DNA of 64,000 nt from Candidatus Sedimenticola sp. (ex Thyasira tokunagai). Lineage in GTDB: Bacteria; Pseudomonadota; Gammaproteobacteria; Chromatiales; Chromatiaceae. Each line of letters begins with the position of its first letter. Position 1 is the first letter of the stretch. Shown piece after piece: positions 26,701 to 35,355 of this stretch. Position numbers and translations under genes: made by a program. The DNA lies in the NCBI GenBank assembly GCA_037318855.1, contig CP134874.1, positions 310,598-374,597 of the forward strand. The letters are read 5' to 3'. The notes below the pieces were generated by a model. The model saw only the letters and a program-made list of their open reading frames with translations, had not been told where the DNA came from and did no database searches.

Positions 26701-26992
26701 TCAGCACCGCCATACCCGGCAGGGAGCTGGAGTAGACGTGCTTGATCCCTTCGATTTCGGAGATCACCTGCTCCGCCGGGCCGGCGACCAGCTGTTCTAC
26801 CTCAGCCGGTGCAGCACCGGGGAAGGGGATAAATACGTTGGCGAAGGTAACGTTGATCTGCGGTTCCTCCTCGCGCGGTGTCACCATAATGGCGAACAGC
26901 CCGAGAAGCAGGCCCACCAATGCCAGCAGAGGCGTAATCTCAGTGGTAAGGAAGCGTTTTGCTATGCTGCCCGAAAGTCCGAGGTTAGCCAT
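23771..26992 (-). CDS. RND-family efflux permease
   Basis: 1073 residues, normal RND length. The pattern is one membrane helix, a large periplasmic loop, six helices, a second loop and a final helix group. The N-terminal sequence MANLGLSGSIAKRFLTTEIT and motifs such as NVFIPFPGAAPAEVEQLVAGP, FSIGILVDDAIVVVENI and GMIALAGIIVRNSILLVDFI match the AcrB/MexB-like and heavy-metal-related branch. The pump would use the proton gradient with an adaptor and an outer-membrane channel; only the adaptor gene is adjacent. Its start overlaps the adaptor stop by eight bases. Substrate unknown. Confidence 0.95.
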   Translation of the reverse strand: MANLGLSGSIAKRFLTTEITPLLALVGLLLGLFAIMVTPREEEPQINVTFANVFIPFPGAAPAEVEQLVAGPAEQVISEIEGIKHVYSSSLPGMAVLTVQYLVGEDRTDAIVRLYNKIFSNLDWLPQNLGVGQPIIKPKGIDDVPIVSVTLWSENDATGAYELGQVAHAIEAELKRVSGTRNIYTIGEPTQTVSVLLDPQALAGYGIDHAGLRLALQSGNSVRDNITITRDNRELLIQAGTFLTSAEEIGDLVVGSHDGKPVFLRDLATIKQGFDQPEQYVWLGTGPQGDTKGLDFVGTRPAVTITVAKKPGTNAVDIAEAVIKRLEQLEGTFIPEGVEATITRNYGETADAKAKKLISKLVFATASVIALVLIALGWREALIVGAAVVVTLAITLFASWAWGFTLNRVSLFALIFSIGILVDDAIVVVENIHRHLAMGSKHLLEAIPEAVDEVGGPTILATFTVIAALLPMAFVSGLMGPYMSPIPINASMGMLISLAVAFIFTPWLTNRALANTAAQLVEHAKEESGDSLQARFFHRVMSPFLGSGRARAMRWLLLATILVLISASIALTINRAVVLKMLPFDNKSEFQVVLDMPEGTSLEQTTRVLNEIGGHLGSVPEVTDYQVYSGTSAPISFNGLVRQYYLRKGAHLGDIQVNLVDKSERARKSHEIALAVRRPIQEIALRHGGNAKIVEVPPGPPVLSPLVAEIYGLDYAGQIKVAKEVRDTYENTPDIIDVDDSVEYPSEKILLKVDRTKAARLGIPQSSVTQALATVLDGEDMSYLHSDNLKYAVPIRVEFSEADKADLEQVLSLRLKSQSGNLVPLSEIIEREDSRRRHSIQHKDLLPVVYVTGDMAGVTDSPLYGLFSISDKLKAQGEIDQWFISQPDNPYEYSLKWDGEWQVTYETFRDMGIAYSVGLILIYLLVVAQFRSYLVPLVIMAPIPLTIIGILPGHALLDKQFTATSMIGMIALAGIIVRNSILLVDFINQQVREGDDLKAAVIRSAVVRAKPIVLTALAAMAGAFFILDDPIFSGLAVALIFGLLVSTALTLIVIPVVYYAAMCNRVDQIRAGG

Positions 26993-28028
26993 CTTTACGC
27001 TCCGACAGCTGCTTTTTCAGCTGTTTACCTGCTGCGATAGGATTGAGCGCCACCTGCTCTCCGGCTTCAAGGCCTGCGAGTACGCTGATCAGCCGCCCTC
27101 CTACTTTGTGGCCGACACGTATGTGGCGTAGCGACAGGTGACCGTTAGTGCCAAGCACATAGACACCGGTCACCTCACTGCGGTAAACGACGGCTTGAAT
27201 CGGTATCAACAGTGCCCTGCGTGTGCCGATGGTGAAGGTGGTTTTTACGAACATTCCGGGGAACAGACCGCTGATCCCCTCTGCCAGTTCGAGCCGGACT
27301 TTGAAAGTGTTGCTGCCGTGGTCGGCGAAGGGAAAGATGGTGATTTTCTTGGCTGGAATATAGCCGTTCCCTGGTTGCTGGACACTCGCCTTACCCCGTT
27401 CCCGGATGGCGGGAATCAGACTTTGTGGCACATCTACATTGACGCGAAGCTGATCGAGGGAGATGCCGCTCATCAGTTTCTCTCCCGGGGCGGCAATTTC
27501 ACCCACCTCTATGTGGCGCCGGGTGACGATACCGGAGTAGGGGGCGCGTACCAGGGTGTAGTCGAGCTGCTCCTGTGCACGTTGCAGGGCGGCATTGGCT
27601 GCTTCACGTTGAGCCCGGGCCGATTTCAGGGAGGCACTGGCTTTGTCCATGGCGGTGCTTGAGACCAGCTTTTTCTCAAATACCTCTTTTATCCGCTGGT
27701 ACTCTTTGCTCGACTTCTGTAACTGGGCGGTGGCACTTTTCAGCTCTGCCCCTGCCTGGGTGAGGTGGGAGCGCTGTTCCGTATCTTTGAGACGTACGAT
27801 CATTGTGCCCTGCTCGACATAGTCATCGACATCAAAAAAGATCTCCTCGATCTGCCCTCCGGTCTGGGCGGAAACGGTGGACTGGTGGATGGCTTCGACC
27901 ACACCGTCGAGGCGATACTCTCTTGGTAGTTCGTGGTACTCCGCCACTGCTGTCTCCAGTGGAGCTTCTGCCTGAACTGCGGTGGTTATAACCAGCGAGA
28001 CCAGGATGAGGGGGTAGAGTAATCTCAT
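26985..28028 (-). CDS. RND efflux periplasmic adaptor (membrane fusion protein)
   Basis: 347 residues with an N-terminal signal sequence (MRLLYPLILVSLVITTAVQA), a biotinyl-lipoyl-like domain in two halves (GVVEAIHQSTVSAQTGGQIE and VRAPYSGIVTRRHIEVGEIA) separated by a long coiled-coil hairpin (about residues 85-150), and beta-barrel and membrane-proximal domains. It has no lipobox, so it is not lipid-anchored. It precedes and overlaps the permease gene, giving a two-gene pump operon; an outer-membrane factor would come from elsewhere. Confidence 0.94.
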   Translation of the reverse strand: MRLLYPLILVSLVITTAVQAEAPLETAVAEYHELPREYRLDGVVEAIHQSTVSAQTGGQIEEIFFDVDDYVEQGTMIVRLKDTEQRSHLTQAGAELKSATAQLQKSSKEYQRIKEVFEKKLVSSTAMDKASASLKSARAQREAANAALQRAQEQLDYTLVRAPYSGIVTRRHIEVGEIAAPGEKLMSGISLDQLRVNVDVPQSLIPAIRERGKASVQQPGNGYIPAKKITIFPFADHGSNTFKVRLELAEGISGLFPGMFVKTTFTIGTRRALLIPIQAVVYRSEVTGVYVLGTNGHLSLRHIRVGHKVGGRLISVLAGLEAGEQVALNPIAAGKQLKKQLSERKDG

Positions 28029-28120
28029 AGCCGAATCCGATTAAGAAAATAATTAAATACTAATATACAGATATCTTATCATGATATCAATATAGCCATA
28101 TTAGGACAGATCTGCTCAAT

Positions 28121-28236
28121 CCTCCCCTCTCCCCACCGGGGAGATGCCTACATGGATAATGGTAGTAGAGTAACGCAGGAGCAGCTTGCCGAGGGTTAGG
28201 GTAAGAGGGATCAATAGGAACTTATTGATTTAAGTG
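28121..28236. repeat. Dispersed CTCTCCC/CCCTCACC-type repeat, partial copy 3
   Basis: CCTCCCCTCTCCCCACCGGGGAG at the left and GAGGGTTAGGGTAAGAGG with TTATTGATTTAA at the right match the ends of copies 1 and 2, but the middle has been replaced by unrelated sequence (about 28147-28190). It is one of several repeats in the 620-base gap between the RND adaptor and ttcA genes. Confidence 0.65.
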
Positions 28237-28340
28237 GCTCTGTACTATCTTACTGTTCCACGCCTATGGTGCTCTGACTGCAGTTGATTCCAGGCAATGG
28301 TATAAAGCCGGCATCATGCCATGTGGTAGAGAATGTGTAG

Positions 28341-28430
28341 TGTTCATCGCGGCGAGGGCGCCGCTCCTACAAGGGGGCACTGCCTTTCTGGATAAGTGCG
28401 TGTAGGAGCCCCGCCCTCGGGGCGATAGGG
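28341..28430. repeat. GTAGGAGC inverted-repeat (REP-like) copy 2
   Basis: TGTTCATCGCGGCGAGGGCGCCGCTCCTACA at the left and TGTAGGAGCCCCGCCCTCGGGGCG at the right, two opposed half-elements. The word TTCATCGCGGCG recurs at about 45781 and 59461. Confidence 0.75.
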
Positions 28431-28493
28431 CGGGCACATTGCTCACTATCTGCGTATGAATAAAGTGCGTGGAACAGTAGTTTTGTGCACAAC

Positions 28494-28580
28494 CATTTTG
28501 ATTTAATACACCCTCATCCTAACCTTCTCCCTCGCAGGGAGAAGGGACGGGTGTTTTTACGACACCGCCACAGGGAGAGG
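28494..28580. repeat. Dispersed CTCTCCC/CCCTCACC-type repeat, copy 4
   Basis: GATTTAATACACCCTCATCCTAACCTTCTCCCTCGCAGGGAGAAGGG is nearly identical to the right half of copy 1 (about 194-240), followed by CAGGGAGAGGGGG. The 620-base gap 28029-28647 holds these repeats and no gene. Confidence 0.8.
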
Positions 28581-28647
28581 GGGTGGACTATGTTGTCTTG
28601 GTTGAAGATTCAACCAGTTGCACGCCTACAGAGTTTCGTGGGTAATC

Positions 28648-29394
28648 TTAAGTATCGCCGGCCTCAGGCGTTTGGTCCATCAGGGGCTTCATAGCGTGAA
28701 GCAGGTTGGGATAGAGGTGTTTGTTGGCTTTCTCTTCACGAGCCAGCAGCTGCTTCATATGCATTCGCTGGGTGGGGGCGTCAAAACAGGCGGGACAGCT
28801 GTCCGGTACCACCGGCAGGTCGCTACTGGCGGCAAAGGCGGCGGTCTGAGTCTCTCTGCTGTAGACCAGGGGGCGGATAATGCGCACATCCCCTGCATCA
28901 TTGAGATAGTGGGCCTTCATGGTGCGTAGCTGGCCGCCATGAAACATTGACATCATCAGGCTCTCCGCCAGGTCGTCCAGGTGCTGGGCAAGGGCGAGGA
29001 CATTGTAGCCCTGCTCACGGCAGGTGGAGTACATAATGCCCCGCTTCATACGTGAGCAGTAGGCGCAGAAGGAGTCGCCATCCATGCGGGTTTTTGCCTC
29101 CTCCATGATCGGCTGAGGGCAGTAGTGGTAGGGCACGCCCAGTTCACGGTAGTAAGGGACCAGCGTCTCGGGATCGAATCCTTCGACCTCGGGGTCGACG
29201 GTGATTACTCCCAGGTCGAACTTCACAGGGGCGTAGCTCTTCAGGTGCAGCAGTATATGGAGCAGTGTCAGTGAGTCTTTTCCGCCGGAGACGCCAAGCA
29301 GAATACGGTCACCATCACGGATCATATCGAAGTCGGCAATAGCCCTGCCCACTTTACGAAGCAGGGATTTTGGTGGTTTCTGAAGGCCGCTCAT
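28648..29394 (-). CDS. TtcA-like tRNA 2-thiocytidine synthetase family ATPase
   Basis: 248 residues. The PP-loop motif SGGKDS (36-41) marks an ATP pyrophosphatase that adenylates a tRNA base. C110 and C113 (CAYC) and a Cys in CPACFDAPTQR (C200, with C203 beside it) fit the three-cysteine 4Fe-4S site of TtcA, which thiolates cytidine 32 of some tRNAs. It is shorter at both ends than E. coli TtcA (about 311 residues), and the C-terminal motif differs, so a TtcA paralogue with a different substrate is possible. It is transcribed alone, divergently from the SPFH/NfeD pair. Confidence 0.82.
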   Translation of the reverse strand: MSGLQKPPKSLLRKVGRAIADFDMIRDGDRILLGVSGGKDSLTLLHILLHLKSYAPVKFDLGVITVDPEVEGFDPETLVPYYRELGVPYHYCPQPIMEEAKTRMDGDSFCAYCSRMKRGIMYSTCREQGYNVLALAQHLDDLAESLMMSMFHGGQLRTMKAHYLNDAGDVRIIRPLVYSRETQTAAFAASSDLPVVPDSCPACFDAPTQRMHMKQLLAREEKANKHLYPNLLHAMKPLMDQTPEAGDT

Positions 29395-29545
29395 TTCACG
29401 CTGTAGTCTCTAAAAAATGCGCTATTCTAACCTGATGGTAGGCTCTTGGGGGCTTCTGAGGGAATTTTGCTTGGTGGTTACGCAAATAGTTGGCCTGGAG
29501 TAGGTATACTCTGTCTATTACACAACAGAATCAGGAGTGGCGAAA

Positions 29546-30469
29546 ATGGATATATTTGTTCTCTTTGTGCTTGCGCTGGCGGTGGTCATCGTTGTCCTCG
29601 GAGCCAAGCGAGTCCCCCAGGGATCGGAGTACACGGTTGAACGCTTCGGCCGCTACACTAAAACATTGCGGCCGGGTCTTAACCTGATTGTACCGGTGGT
29701 CGATATCATCGGCGCCAAGCTCAATATGATGGAGCAGGTGCTGGATGTGCCCTCGCAGGAGGTGATTACCAAGGACAACGCCATGGTGAAGGTCGATGGT
29801 GTGGTCTTTTTCCAGATTTTGGATGCGGCCAAGGCGGCCTATGAGGTAAATAACCTAACTCACGCTGCACTCAATCTCACCATGACCAATATCCGTACAG
29901 TGATGGGCTCCATGGACCTGGATGAGCTGCTCTCCAAGCGAGATCAGATCAATGCTCAACTGCTTAACGTGGTCGATGATGCCACCACCCCCTGGGGAGT
30001 GAAGGTGACCCGCATCGAGATCAAGGATATCTCTCCACCACGGGATCTGGTGGACTCGATGGCAAGACAGATGAAGGCCGAGCGTGAGAAGCGCGCCACC
30101 ATTCTTGAGTCTGAAGGCCAGCGGCAGGCAGAGATACTTGAGGCCGAGGGTAGGAAGCAAGCGGCCATCCTCGAGGCGGAAGGTGAAAAGGAGGCGGCAT
30201 TCCGTGAAGCGGAGGCGCGTGAACGGCTGGCCGAGGCTGAGGCCAAGGCGACCATGATGGTCTCACAGGCGATTGCCAAGGGTGATGTCAACGCCATCAA
30301 TTATTTCATCGCTCAGAAGTACACTGAGGCGTTACAGAGTATCGCCTCGGCTGAGAATCAGAAAGTGATTATGATGCCGCTGGAGGCTTCGAGCCTGATC
30401 GGCTCCATCGGAGGCATCTCTGAGATCGTTAAATCACTCGGTGAGAAAGGTGTGGGGGGTGGGTCCTAA
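29546..30469 (+). CDS. SPFH/stomatin family membrane protease-regulator protein (QmcA-like)
   Basis: 307 residues from the ATG at 29546, which has AGGAG eight bases before it; a GTG at 29537 has no room for a ribosome site. One N-terminal membrane anchor (about 4-22) precedes the SPFH domain ([23 protein letters not shown]...), then a long Glu/Ala/Arg-rich helix (about 180-245) expected to form a coiled coil, and a C-terminal hydrophobic patch. Such proteins form ring-shaped oligomers in membranes and often work with an NfeD protein, here encoded next with a one-base overlap. Confidence 0.94.
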   Translation: MDIFVLFVLALAVVIVVLGAKRVPQGSEYTVERFGRYTKTLRPGLNLIVPVVDIIGAKLNMMEQVLDVPSQEVITKDNAMVKVDGVVFFQILDAAKAAYEVNNLTHAALNLTMTNIRTVMGSMDLDELLSKRDQINAQLLNVVDDATTPWGVKVTRIEIKDISPPRDLVDSMARQMKAEREKRATILESEGQRQAEILEAEGRKQAAILEAEGEKEAAFREAEARERLAEAEAKATMMVSQAIAKGDVNAINYFIAQKYTEALQSIASAENQKVIMMPLEASSLIGSIGGISEIVKSLGEKGVGGGS

Positions 30470-30915
30470 TGTCCTGGTTAGAGGGCGTGACCTATTGGCA
30501 ATGGTGGGTGCTGGCTGTTTTTCTGATTATTCTTGAGGTCTTCTCTCCCGGTGCCTTTTTTCTCTGGATGGGGGTTTCGGCCGGCGTTGTAGGTTTGGTG
30601 CTCATGCTGGTCCCTGGGTTGGACTGGGAGTTTCAGGTACTGAGCTTTGCCGTTTTTAGCGTTATCAGTGTGATTGCCTGGCGTTTTGTGCTGAAAAGCA
30701 ACCCAACAGCGACCGATCAACCGGCTCTTAATCGGCGGGGTGAGCAGTATTTGGATCGGGTGTTTACCCTGGAAACACCGGTGATTAACGGCCAGGGGCG
30801 AATCCGTGTGGATGATACGACCTGGAAAATCCACGGCCCGGACTGTCCGGCCGGTAGTCGGGTGCAGGTTGTGGGTGTTGATGGGGTGGTCTTGCGGGTG
30901 GAGCTGTCTGGTTGA
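30469..30915 (+). CDS. NfeD-family membrane protein (short form)
   Basis: 148 residues. Four hydrophobic segments (about 10-90) are followed by an OB-fold-like NfeD domain (GRIRVDDTTWKIHGPDCPAGSRVQVVGVDGVVLRVE). This is the short NfeD1b form without the ClpP-like protease. The ATG overlaps the SPFH stop codon by one base, the classical SPFH-NfeD gene pair. Likely to act together in membrane organisation; molecular role is unproven. Confidence 0.93.
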   Translation: MSWLEGVTYWQWWVLAVFLIILEVFSPGAFFLWMGVSAGVVGLVLMLVPGLDWEFQVLSFAVFSVISVIAWRFVLKSNPTATDQPALNRRGEQYLDRVFTLETPVINGQGRIRVDDTTWKIHGPDCPAGSRVQVVGVDGVVLRVELSG

Positions 30916-31105
30916 TGTGTCTAACTGGATCCTTTGGCATGAGGGTATCGAACTAAGGAAGCGTTGAACGAATTATAAGCGATTATCTTGTCCTCAGGAG
31001 GCGAAATATCTGCACTTAAAATCCTAACAATAGCTTGCTGTCAGCTATGATCTTTGCCTTGATCTCGCCTCTATATGAACACGAATTCAGTATGCGCCCG
31101 AATCT

Positions 31106-33337
31106 ATGGGAAGTTTACAAATGTATAATAAAAAAGCAGTTAAATACTATGAAGAAGGCAGAGAGTTTCATCAAAACGGAAAGTTATCAGCTGCTGAGCG
31201 AGCATATAAAAAAGCTATAAGAGCCAACCACGATTTTGTTGAGGCGCATAATAATCTCGGGAATGTTTTTCTAGACAGTGGGCGACTTAAAGAGGCCGCC
31301 GTCGCCTACACGAAGGCACTGAAACTTCTTCCAGCCCACCCGGTTTTACTAAATAATTTGGGTAATGTCCTTCAGTTACGAGGTGAAAATGAAAAGGCAA
31401 TTAGTTGGTTAAATAAAGCAATCGCTAATGACCCTGGTTATGCAGATGCTTACAGTAACTTAGGCAATGCGTTAGCAGGTCTGGGCCGTTTCGAAAAAGC
31501 GGCAGCTTCTTATAGGCAGGCGATAACAATTAGTCCAGGTCTTGCAGATGCATATAACAATCTAGGTGGTGTGTTGAGAAAGTTGGGTGAATTGGATGAC
31601 GCAGTTACAAATTTTCTGAAAGCTATTGGGATCGATTCTGAACATAAAGAAGCACACAACGGGCTTGGTAATGCGTTGAAGGATCAAGGTAGACTAGAAG
31701 AGGCAATAACGTCATATAGGCGAGCTATTAAAATCGATCCTAAGCATAAAGAGGCATGTAACGGACTTGGTAATGCGTTGAAGGATCAAGGTAGACCTGA
31801 AGAAGCAGTAGCATCATATAGGCGAGCTATTGAAATCGATCCTGAGCATAAAGAGGCATACAATGGGCTTGGTAACGCGCTGAAGGATCAAGGGAGGCTT
31901 GAAGATGCAATAGCATCATATAGGCGGGCTATTGGAATTTCCCCAAATAACATCGCCTCAGTATCCTCTCTTTTTGACTGTTTTCGGTTGGTTTGCGACT
32001 GGAAGAACGCAAAAATCACATCAGATAGGTTGGACAAAATACAGGAATCAACCATCGATGCATTTGATCAGCTTCCGGCTCCACCATTCATAAATTTATA
32101 TAGAGAAGCCGACTCGACCACTCTTCTGAATAGCACAAGAGAATGGTGTGACTACAATCTTCATAAATATTATAAATCCCGCCCATTTTCTTTTCTAAAG
32201 AATGGCGTCTGTGGGAGATCTAAGATTAGAGTTGGTTACATCTCTCACGATTTCAGGGATCACCCTGTTGGGCTTCTTGTGCACAACCTTTTTCAACATC
32301 ACGACCGCAATAGATTTCAGATCTATACATATTCATATGGGCCGGATGATGGTAGTGATTACAGACAATCGGTCATTTCTGGGAGTGATTACTATTGTGA
32401 TATAACTGATCTTGACCATTTGAGCGCAGCGAAAAAAGTGTTTGATGATCAGATAGATATTCTAGTTGACCTCACTGGCTTTACCAGAGGTGGGCGTTAT
32501 GAGATATGTGCATATAAACCAGCTCCGATTCAGATTAATTATCTTGGATTTCCTGGTTCAAGTGGATCAGATCATTTCGACTACGTGATTACTGACTGGA
32601 CATTAAGCCCGGCCGGCTATGAGAATTCATTTTCTGAGAAACTTATCCGCCTACCTGACTGTTATCAGGTAAATAGCCAAGAGATTCAGTTAACCAACTA
32701 TGGTTATACTCGCGCAAATTTCGCGCTGCCTGATGATGCAATCATATTCTGCTCATTCAATAACCCAAGAAAGATAGACGAGCATGTATTCAGGTCATGG
32801 ATGAGAATATTATCCACTGTAGATAGAAGTGTATTGTGGCTGATAGAAAATAATGAACAATTGACTAAGAATCTTAGCGATCAAGCAAAGAGATCAGGAG
32901 TTGATCCATCTAGATTGATATTTTCCAAGACTGTTCCATTACAAGAGCATATGGAGAGGCATGCATTGGCTGATATTGCCCTGGATCCATTCAGCTACAA
33001 CGGGGGAATTACAACGAGCCTATCTTTACATGCAAATGTTCCAGTGGTGACTTTGCAGGGGGGGCACTATATCTCGAGAATGTCTTCTAGTCTTCTGCGT
33101 GCAGTATCCTTATCGGAGTTGATTGCTCATTCTGTTGAGGAGTATGAAGAGATTGTGATTAGGTTGGCCAAAGATAGGGGGTTCTTGTCCGACACCAAGA
33201 GTAAGTTAGCATTTAATACTACTAATGGTCCTTTGTTTAATGCATCTAGGTTTTGTGAGAATATTGAAAAGTCTTTTGTAGAGGTGTGTGGGAAATATAT
33301 TGATGGCGAATCACCAGCTCATATCGATATTAAATAA
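31106..33337 (+). CDS. TPR protein with O-GlcNAc-transferase-type (GT41/SPINDLY) C-terminal domain
   Basis: 743 residues (an alternative ATG at 31121 has GGGAAG before it). About eight to nine TPR units fill residues 1-290, three of them near-identical NGLGNALKDQGR...EEAI repeats encoded by about 102-bp tandem units at 31653-31960. The C-terminal half is a GT41 domain: VGYISHDFRDHPVGLLVH (about 374-391), YSYGPDD, APIQINYLGFPGSSGSD, FCSFNNPRKI, and LADIALDPFSYNGGITT. Such enzymes transfer a sugar from a UDP- or GDP-sugar to Ser/Thr of proteins bound by the TPR groove. The gene is much richer in A+T than its neighbours, suggesting transfer. Target unknown. Confidence 0.9.
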   Translation: MGSLQMYNKKAVKYYEEGREFHQNGKLSAAERAYKKAIRANHDFVEAHNNLGNVFLDSGRLKEAAVAYTKALKLLPAHPVLLNNLGNVLQLRGENEKAISWLNKAIANDPGYADAYSNLGNALAGLGRFEKAAASYRQAITISPGLADAYNNLGGVLRKLGELDDAVTNFLKAIGIDSEHKEAHNGLGNALKDQGRLEEAITSYRRAIKIDPKHKEACNGLGNALKDQGRPEEAVASYRRAIEIDPEHKEAYNGLGNALKDQGRLEDAIASYRRAIGISPNNIASVSSLFDCFRLVCDWKNAKITSDRLDKIQESTIDAFDQLPAPPFINLYREADSTTLLNSTREWCDYNLHKYYKSRPFSFLKNGVCGRSKIRVGYISHDFRDHPVGLLVHNLFQHHDRNRFQIYTYSYGPDDGSDYRQSVISGSDYYCDITDLDHLSAAKKVFDDQIDILVDLTGFTRGGRYEICAYKPAPIQINYLGFPGSSGSDHFDYVITDWTLSPAGYENSFSEKLIRLPDCYQVNSQEIQLTNYGYTRANFALPDDAIIFCSFNNPRKIDEHVFRSWMRILSTVDRSVLWLIENNEQLTKNLSDQAKRSGVDPSRLIFSKTVPLQEHMERHALADIALDPFSYNGGITTSLSLHANVPVVTLQGGHYISRMSSSLLRAVSLSELIAHSVEEYEEIVIRLAKDRGFLSDTKSKLAFNTTNGPLFNASRFCENIEKSFVEVCGKYIDGESPAHIDIK

Positions 33338-33441
33338 GAGTCTTCTCTAAATAGGAAGTAATATCCGAAGCAGATGTTTGCCAGAGTAGTTCGACCGGAA
33401 GGTCTTGTACCCTTTTGCGATGGACCGGCTTGCCCCTGCTT

Positions 33442-34095
33442 TTAGCGCGTACCGAAAACGACGATGGTCTTGCCTTTTACATGAACCAGTCCCTGCTCTT
33501 CCAGGTTCTTCAGCACCCTTCCCGCCATTTCACGTGAGCAACCGACGATACGGCCAATCTCCTGGCGGGTGATACGAATCTGCATGCCGTCAGGGTGGGT
33601 CATTGCATCCGGTTGTTTGCAGAGCTCCAGTAGTGTACCGGCAATTCTGCCGGTGACATCGAGAAATGCCAGGTGCCCCACTTTTTGGCTGGTATCAAGC
33701 AGTCGTTGGGTGAGTTGGCCGCCAACGGCAAAGAGCAAATCCTTCATGTGTGGTTTGAGGTCGGCTTCGAACAGTTGATCCAGCCGCGAGTAGCTGATCT
33801 CCGCCAATGTACAATCGGTGCGCGTCCGCACCAGAACGCTTCTGTTTGAATGAGGGATAAACATTCCCATTTCGCCGAGAAAGTCCCCTTTGTTAAGATA
33901 GGCAAGTATGATCTCTTTGCCTTCGTCATCCTCGATAAGGACGGTGACAGAGCCTTCCACCAGGTAATAGAGGCTGTCCGCCATGTCACCGGGGTGGATG
34001 ATGTCCATCTTTGCAGGATATCGCCGCCGGTGACAGAAAGAGAGCAAGGGCTGGAGATAGGCTGGCTCTCTTACTGGTGGTTTTATTATGCTCAT
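33442..34095 (-). CDS. crp: cAMP receptor protein (Crp/Vfr)
   Basis: 217 residues. The cyclic-nucleotide domain spans about 15-130, with the phosphate-binding segment GEMGMF...NRSVLVRTRTDC (about 76-96). A C-helix follows, then the helix-turn-helix ITRQEIGRIVGCSREMAGRVLKNLEEQG (about 173-200), whose recognition helix keeps the CRP-type RE...R pattern. It ends KGKTIVVFGTR, as in Crp/Vfr. It is divergent from an osmC gene with coq7 nearby, as around vfr in pseudomonads. It should bind cAMP and TGTGA-type sites. Confidence 0.93.
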   Translation of the reverse strand: MSIIKPPVREPAYLQPLLSFCHRRRYPAKMDIIHPGDMADSLYYLVEGSVTVLIEDDEGKEIILAYLNKGDFLGEMGMFIPHSNRSVLVRTRTDCTLAEISYSRLDQLFEADLKPHMKDLLFAVGGQLTQRLLDTSQKVGHLAFLDVTGRIAGTLLELCKQPDAMTHPDGMQIRITRQEIGRIVGCSREMAGRVLKNLEEQGLVHVKGKTIVVFGTR

Positions 34096-34213
34096 AATTC
34101 AGGGTTCTCTAGTCAGAGAGGCAGAAGCACTCCTGGCGTTAGAATTCTAGGTTAGCTCCTGGCGGATGTCGAATTTTGGTAGAATATATATCGTTTATTT
34201 TTGTGGGAATGTG

Positions 34214-34630
34214 ATGAAAGCACGGGTTAAGTGGGTTGAAGGTACGATGATGGTGGGTGAGTCCGGCAGCGGTCATGCGGTGGTAATGGACGGCCCACCG
34301 GATGCCGGAGGGCGTGATATGGGGGTGCGCCCCATGGAGATGCTTCTGTTGGGGCTGGGAGGTTGTACTCAGTTTGATGTGGTCCATATCCTGCGCAAAG
34401 GACGCCATCAGGTGAGTCTGTGCGAAGTGGAGTTGGAGGCGGAGCGTGCTGAGACTGAACCAAAGGTATTTACCAAAATTCATGTCCACTTTATTGTCTC
34501 CGGCCCTGGCCTGACGGGAAAAGCGGTTGAACGAGCGGTGAAACTCAGTGCCGAGAAGTACTGCTCAGCTTCACTGATGCTTGGGGAAGCGGCTGAAATC
34601 ACACATGATTTTGAGCTGATTGAGGAGTGA
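34214..34630 (+). CDS. OsmC-family protein
   Basis: 138 residues from the ATG at 34214 (GGGA Shine-Dalgarno five bases before). The OsmC/Ohr fold keeps the two redox cysteines: C51 in GGCTQFDV and C117 in KYCSAS, which reduce organic hydroperoxides in characterised members. This subgroup corresponds to the E. coli YhfA gene, which is likewise divergent from crp, so the arrangement is old. Transcription could be CRP-controlled from the shared 118-base spacer. Confidence 0.9.
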   Translation: MKARVKWVEGTMMVGESGSGHAVVMDGPPDAGGRDMGVRPMEMLLLGLGGCTQFDVVHILRKGRHQVSLCEVELEAERAETEPKVFTKIHVHFIVSGPGLTGKAVERAVKLSAEKYCSASLMLGEAAEITHDFELIEE

Positions 34631-34672
34631 GGTACCGCTCCTACCAAGGTATATCAGAATTACAGCGCATAT

Positions 34673-35317
34673 CTAAAGCCAATAGACAGTACGGGTCATC
34701 ACCTTGGAGGTCAGTTTCATCGCCAGTTTTATGGGCGCGGGCAGTTTTGCGCCGCCTCCTTTCAGTGCCAGGGTGGCGTGGTGTAGTTCGTCCTCTCTCA
34801 TCTGCGTAAGTATGGCGCGGCTCTTGTAGTCGTCCGGTGGCAGTTGTTCCAGATGCTCATCAAGGTGGGCGCAGACCTGATACTCGGTCTCTGCTACAAA
34901 GCCCAGGCTCCATTTGTCACCCGCCAGGCCGGCGGCAGCGCCGATAGCAAAAGAGCCTGCATACCAGAGAGGATTGGCCAGGCTTTTTCTGTCCCCCAGC
35001 TCGCTTATGCGGTTTTCACACCAGGCGAGATGATCATTCTCCTCCTGAGCTGCCCGCTCCATGCTCTCTCGTACTCCTGGGAGTTTGGCGGTAAGCGCCT
35101 GTCCCTGATAGAGCGCCTGTGCGCAGACTTCACCGGTATGGTTGATGCGCATCAGTGCAGCAGTATGCTTCTGCTGCTGTTTGCTCAGAGGTGGGGAGCT
35201 TACTTCGTCAGCGGGATTGGGTCTTTCGGTGACGCGGGGCTTTCCAAACAGTGTGCGAAGTGCTTCATCGGCACCGATAAGGAGCTGGTCTGTGGTGGTG
35301 AGGCGTCGTTTTGTCAT
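34673..35317 (-). CDS. coq7: 2-polyprenyl-3-methyl-6-methoxy-1,4-benzoquinone monooxygenase (Coq7-type)
   Basis: 214 residues of the di-iron carboxylate monooxygenase that hydroxylates the ubiquinone ring at C6. The iron-binding residues are in place: E63 in TGEVCAQ, E93 and H96 in EENDHL, the E-rich segment [14 protein letters not shown] (about 143-157), and E177/H179-180 in REDELHH. It probably replaces UbiF. It lies on the minus strand between the osmC gene (convergent) and the GlcF-like gene. Confidence 0.95.
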   Translation of the reverse strand: MTKRRLTTTDQLLIGADEALRTLFGKPRVTERPNPADEVSSPPLSKQQQKHTAALMRINHTGEVCAQALYQGQALTAKLPGVRESMERAAQEENDHLAWCENRISELGDRKSLANPLWYAGSFAIGAAAGLAGDKWSLGFVAETEYQVCAHLDEHLEQLPPDDYKSRAILTQMREDELHHATLALKGGGAKLPAPIKLAMKLTSKVMTRTVYWL

Positions 35318-35355
35318 CTGGTCAGTATATATTTTGTTGCTATCTAATGCTGATT

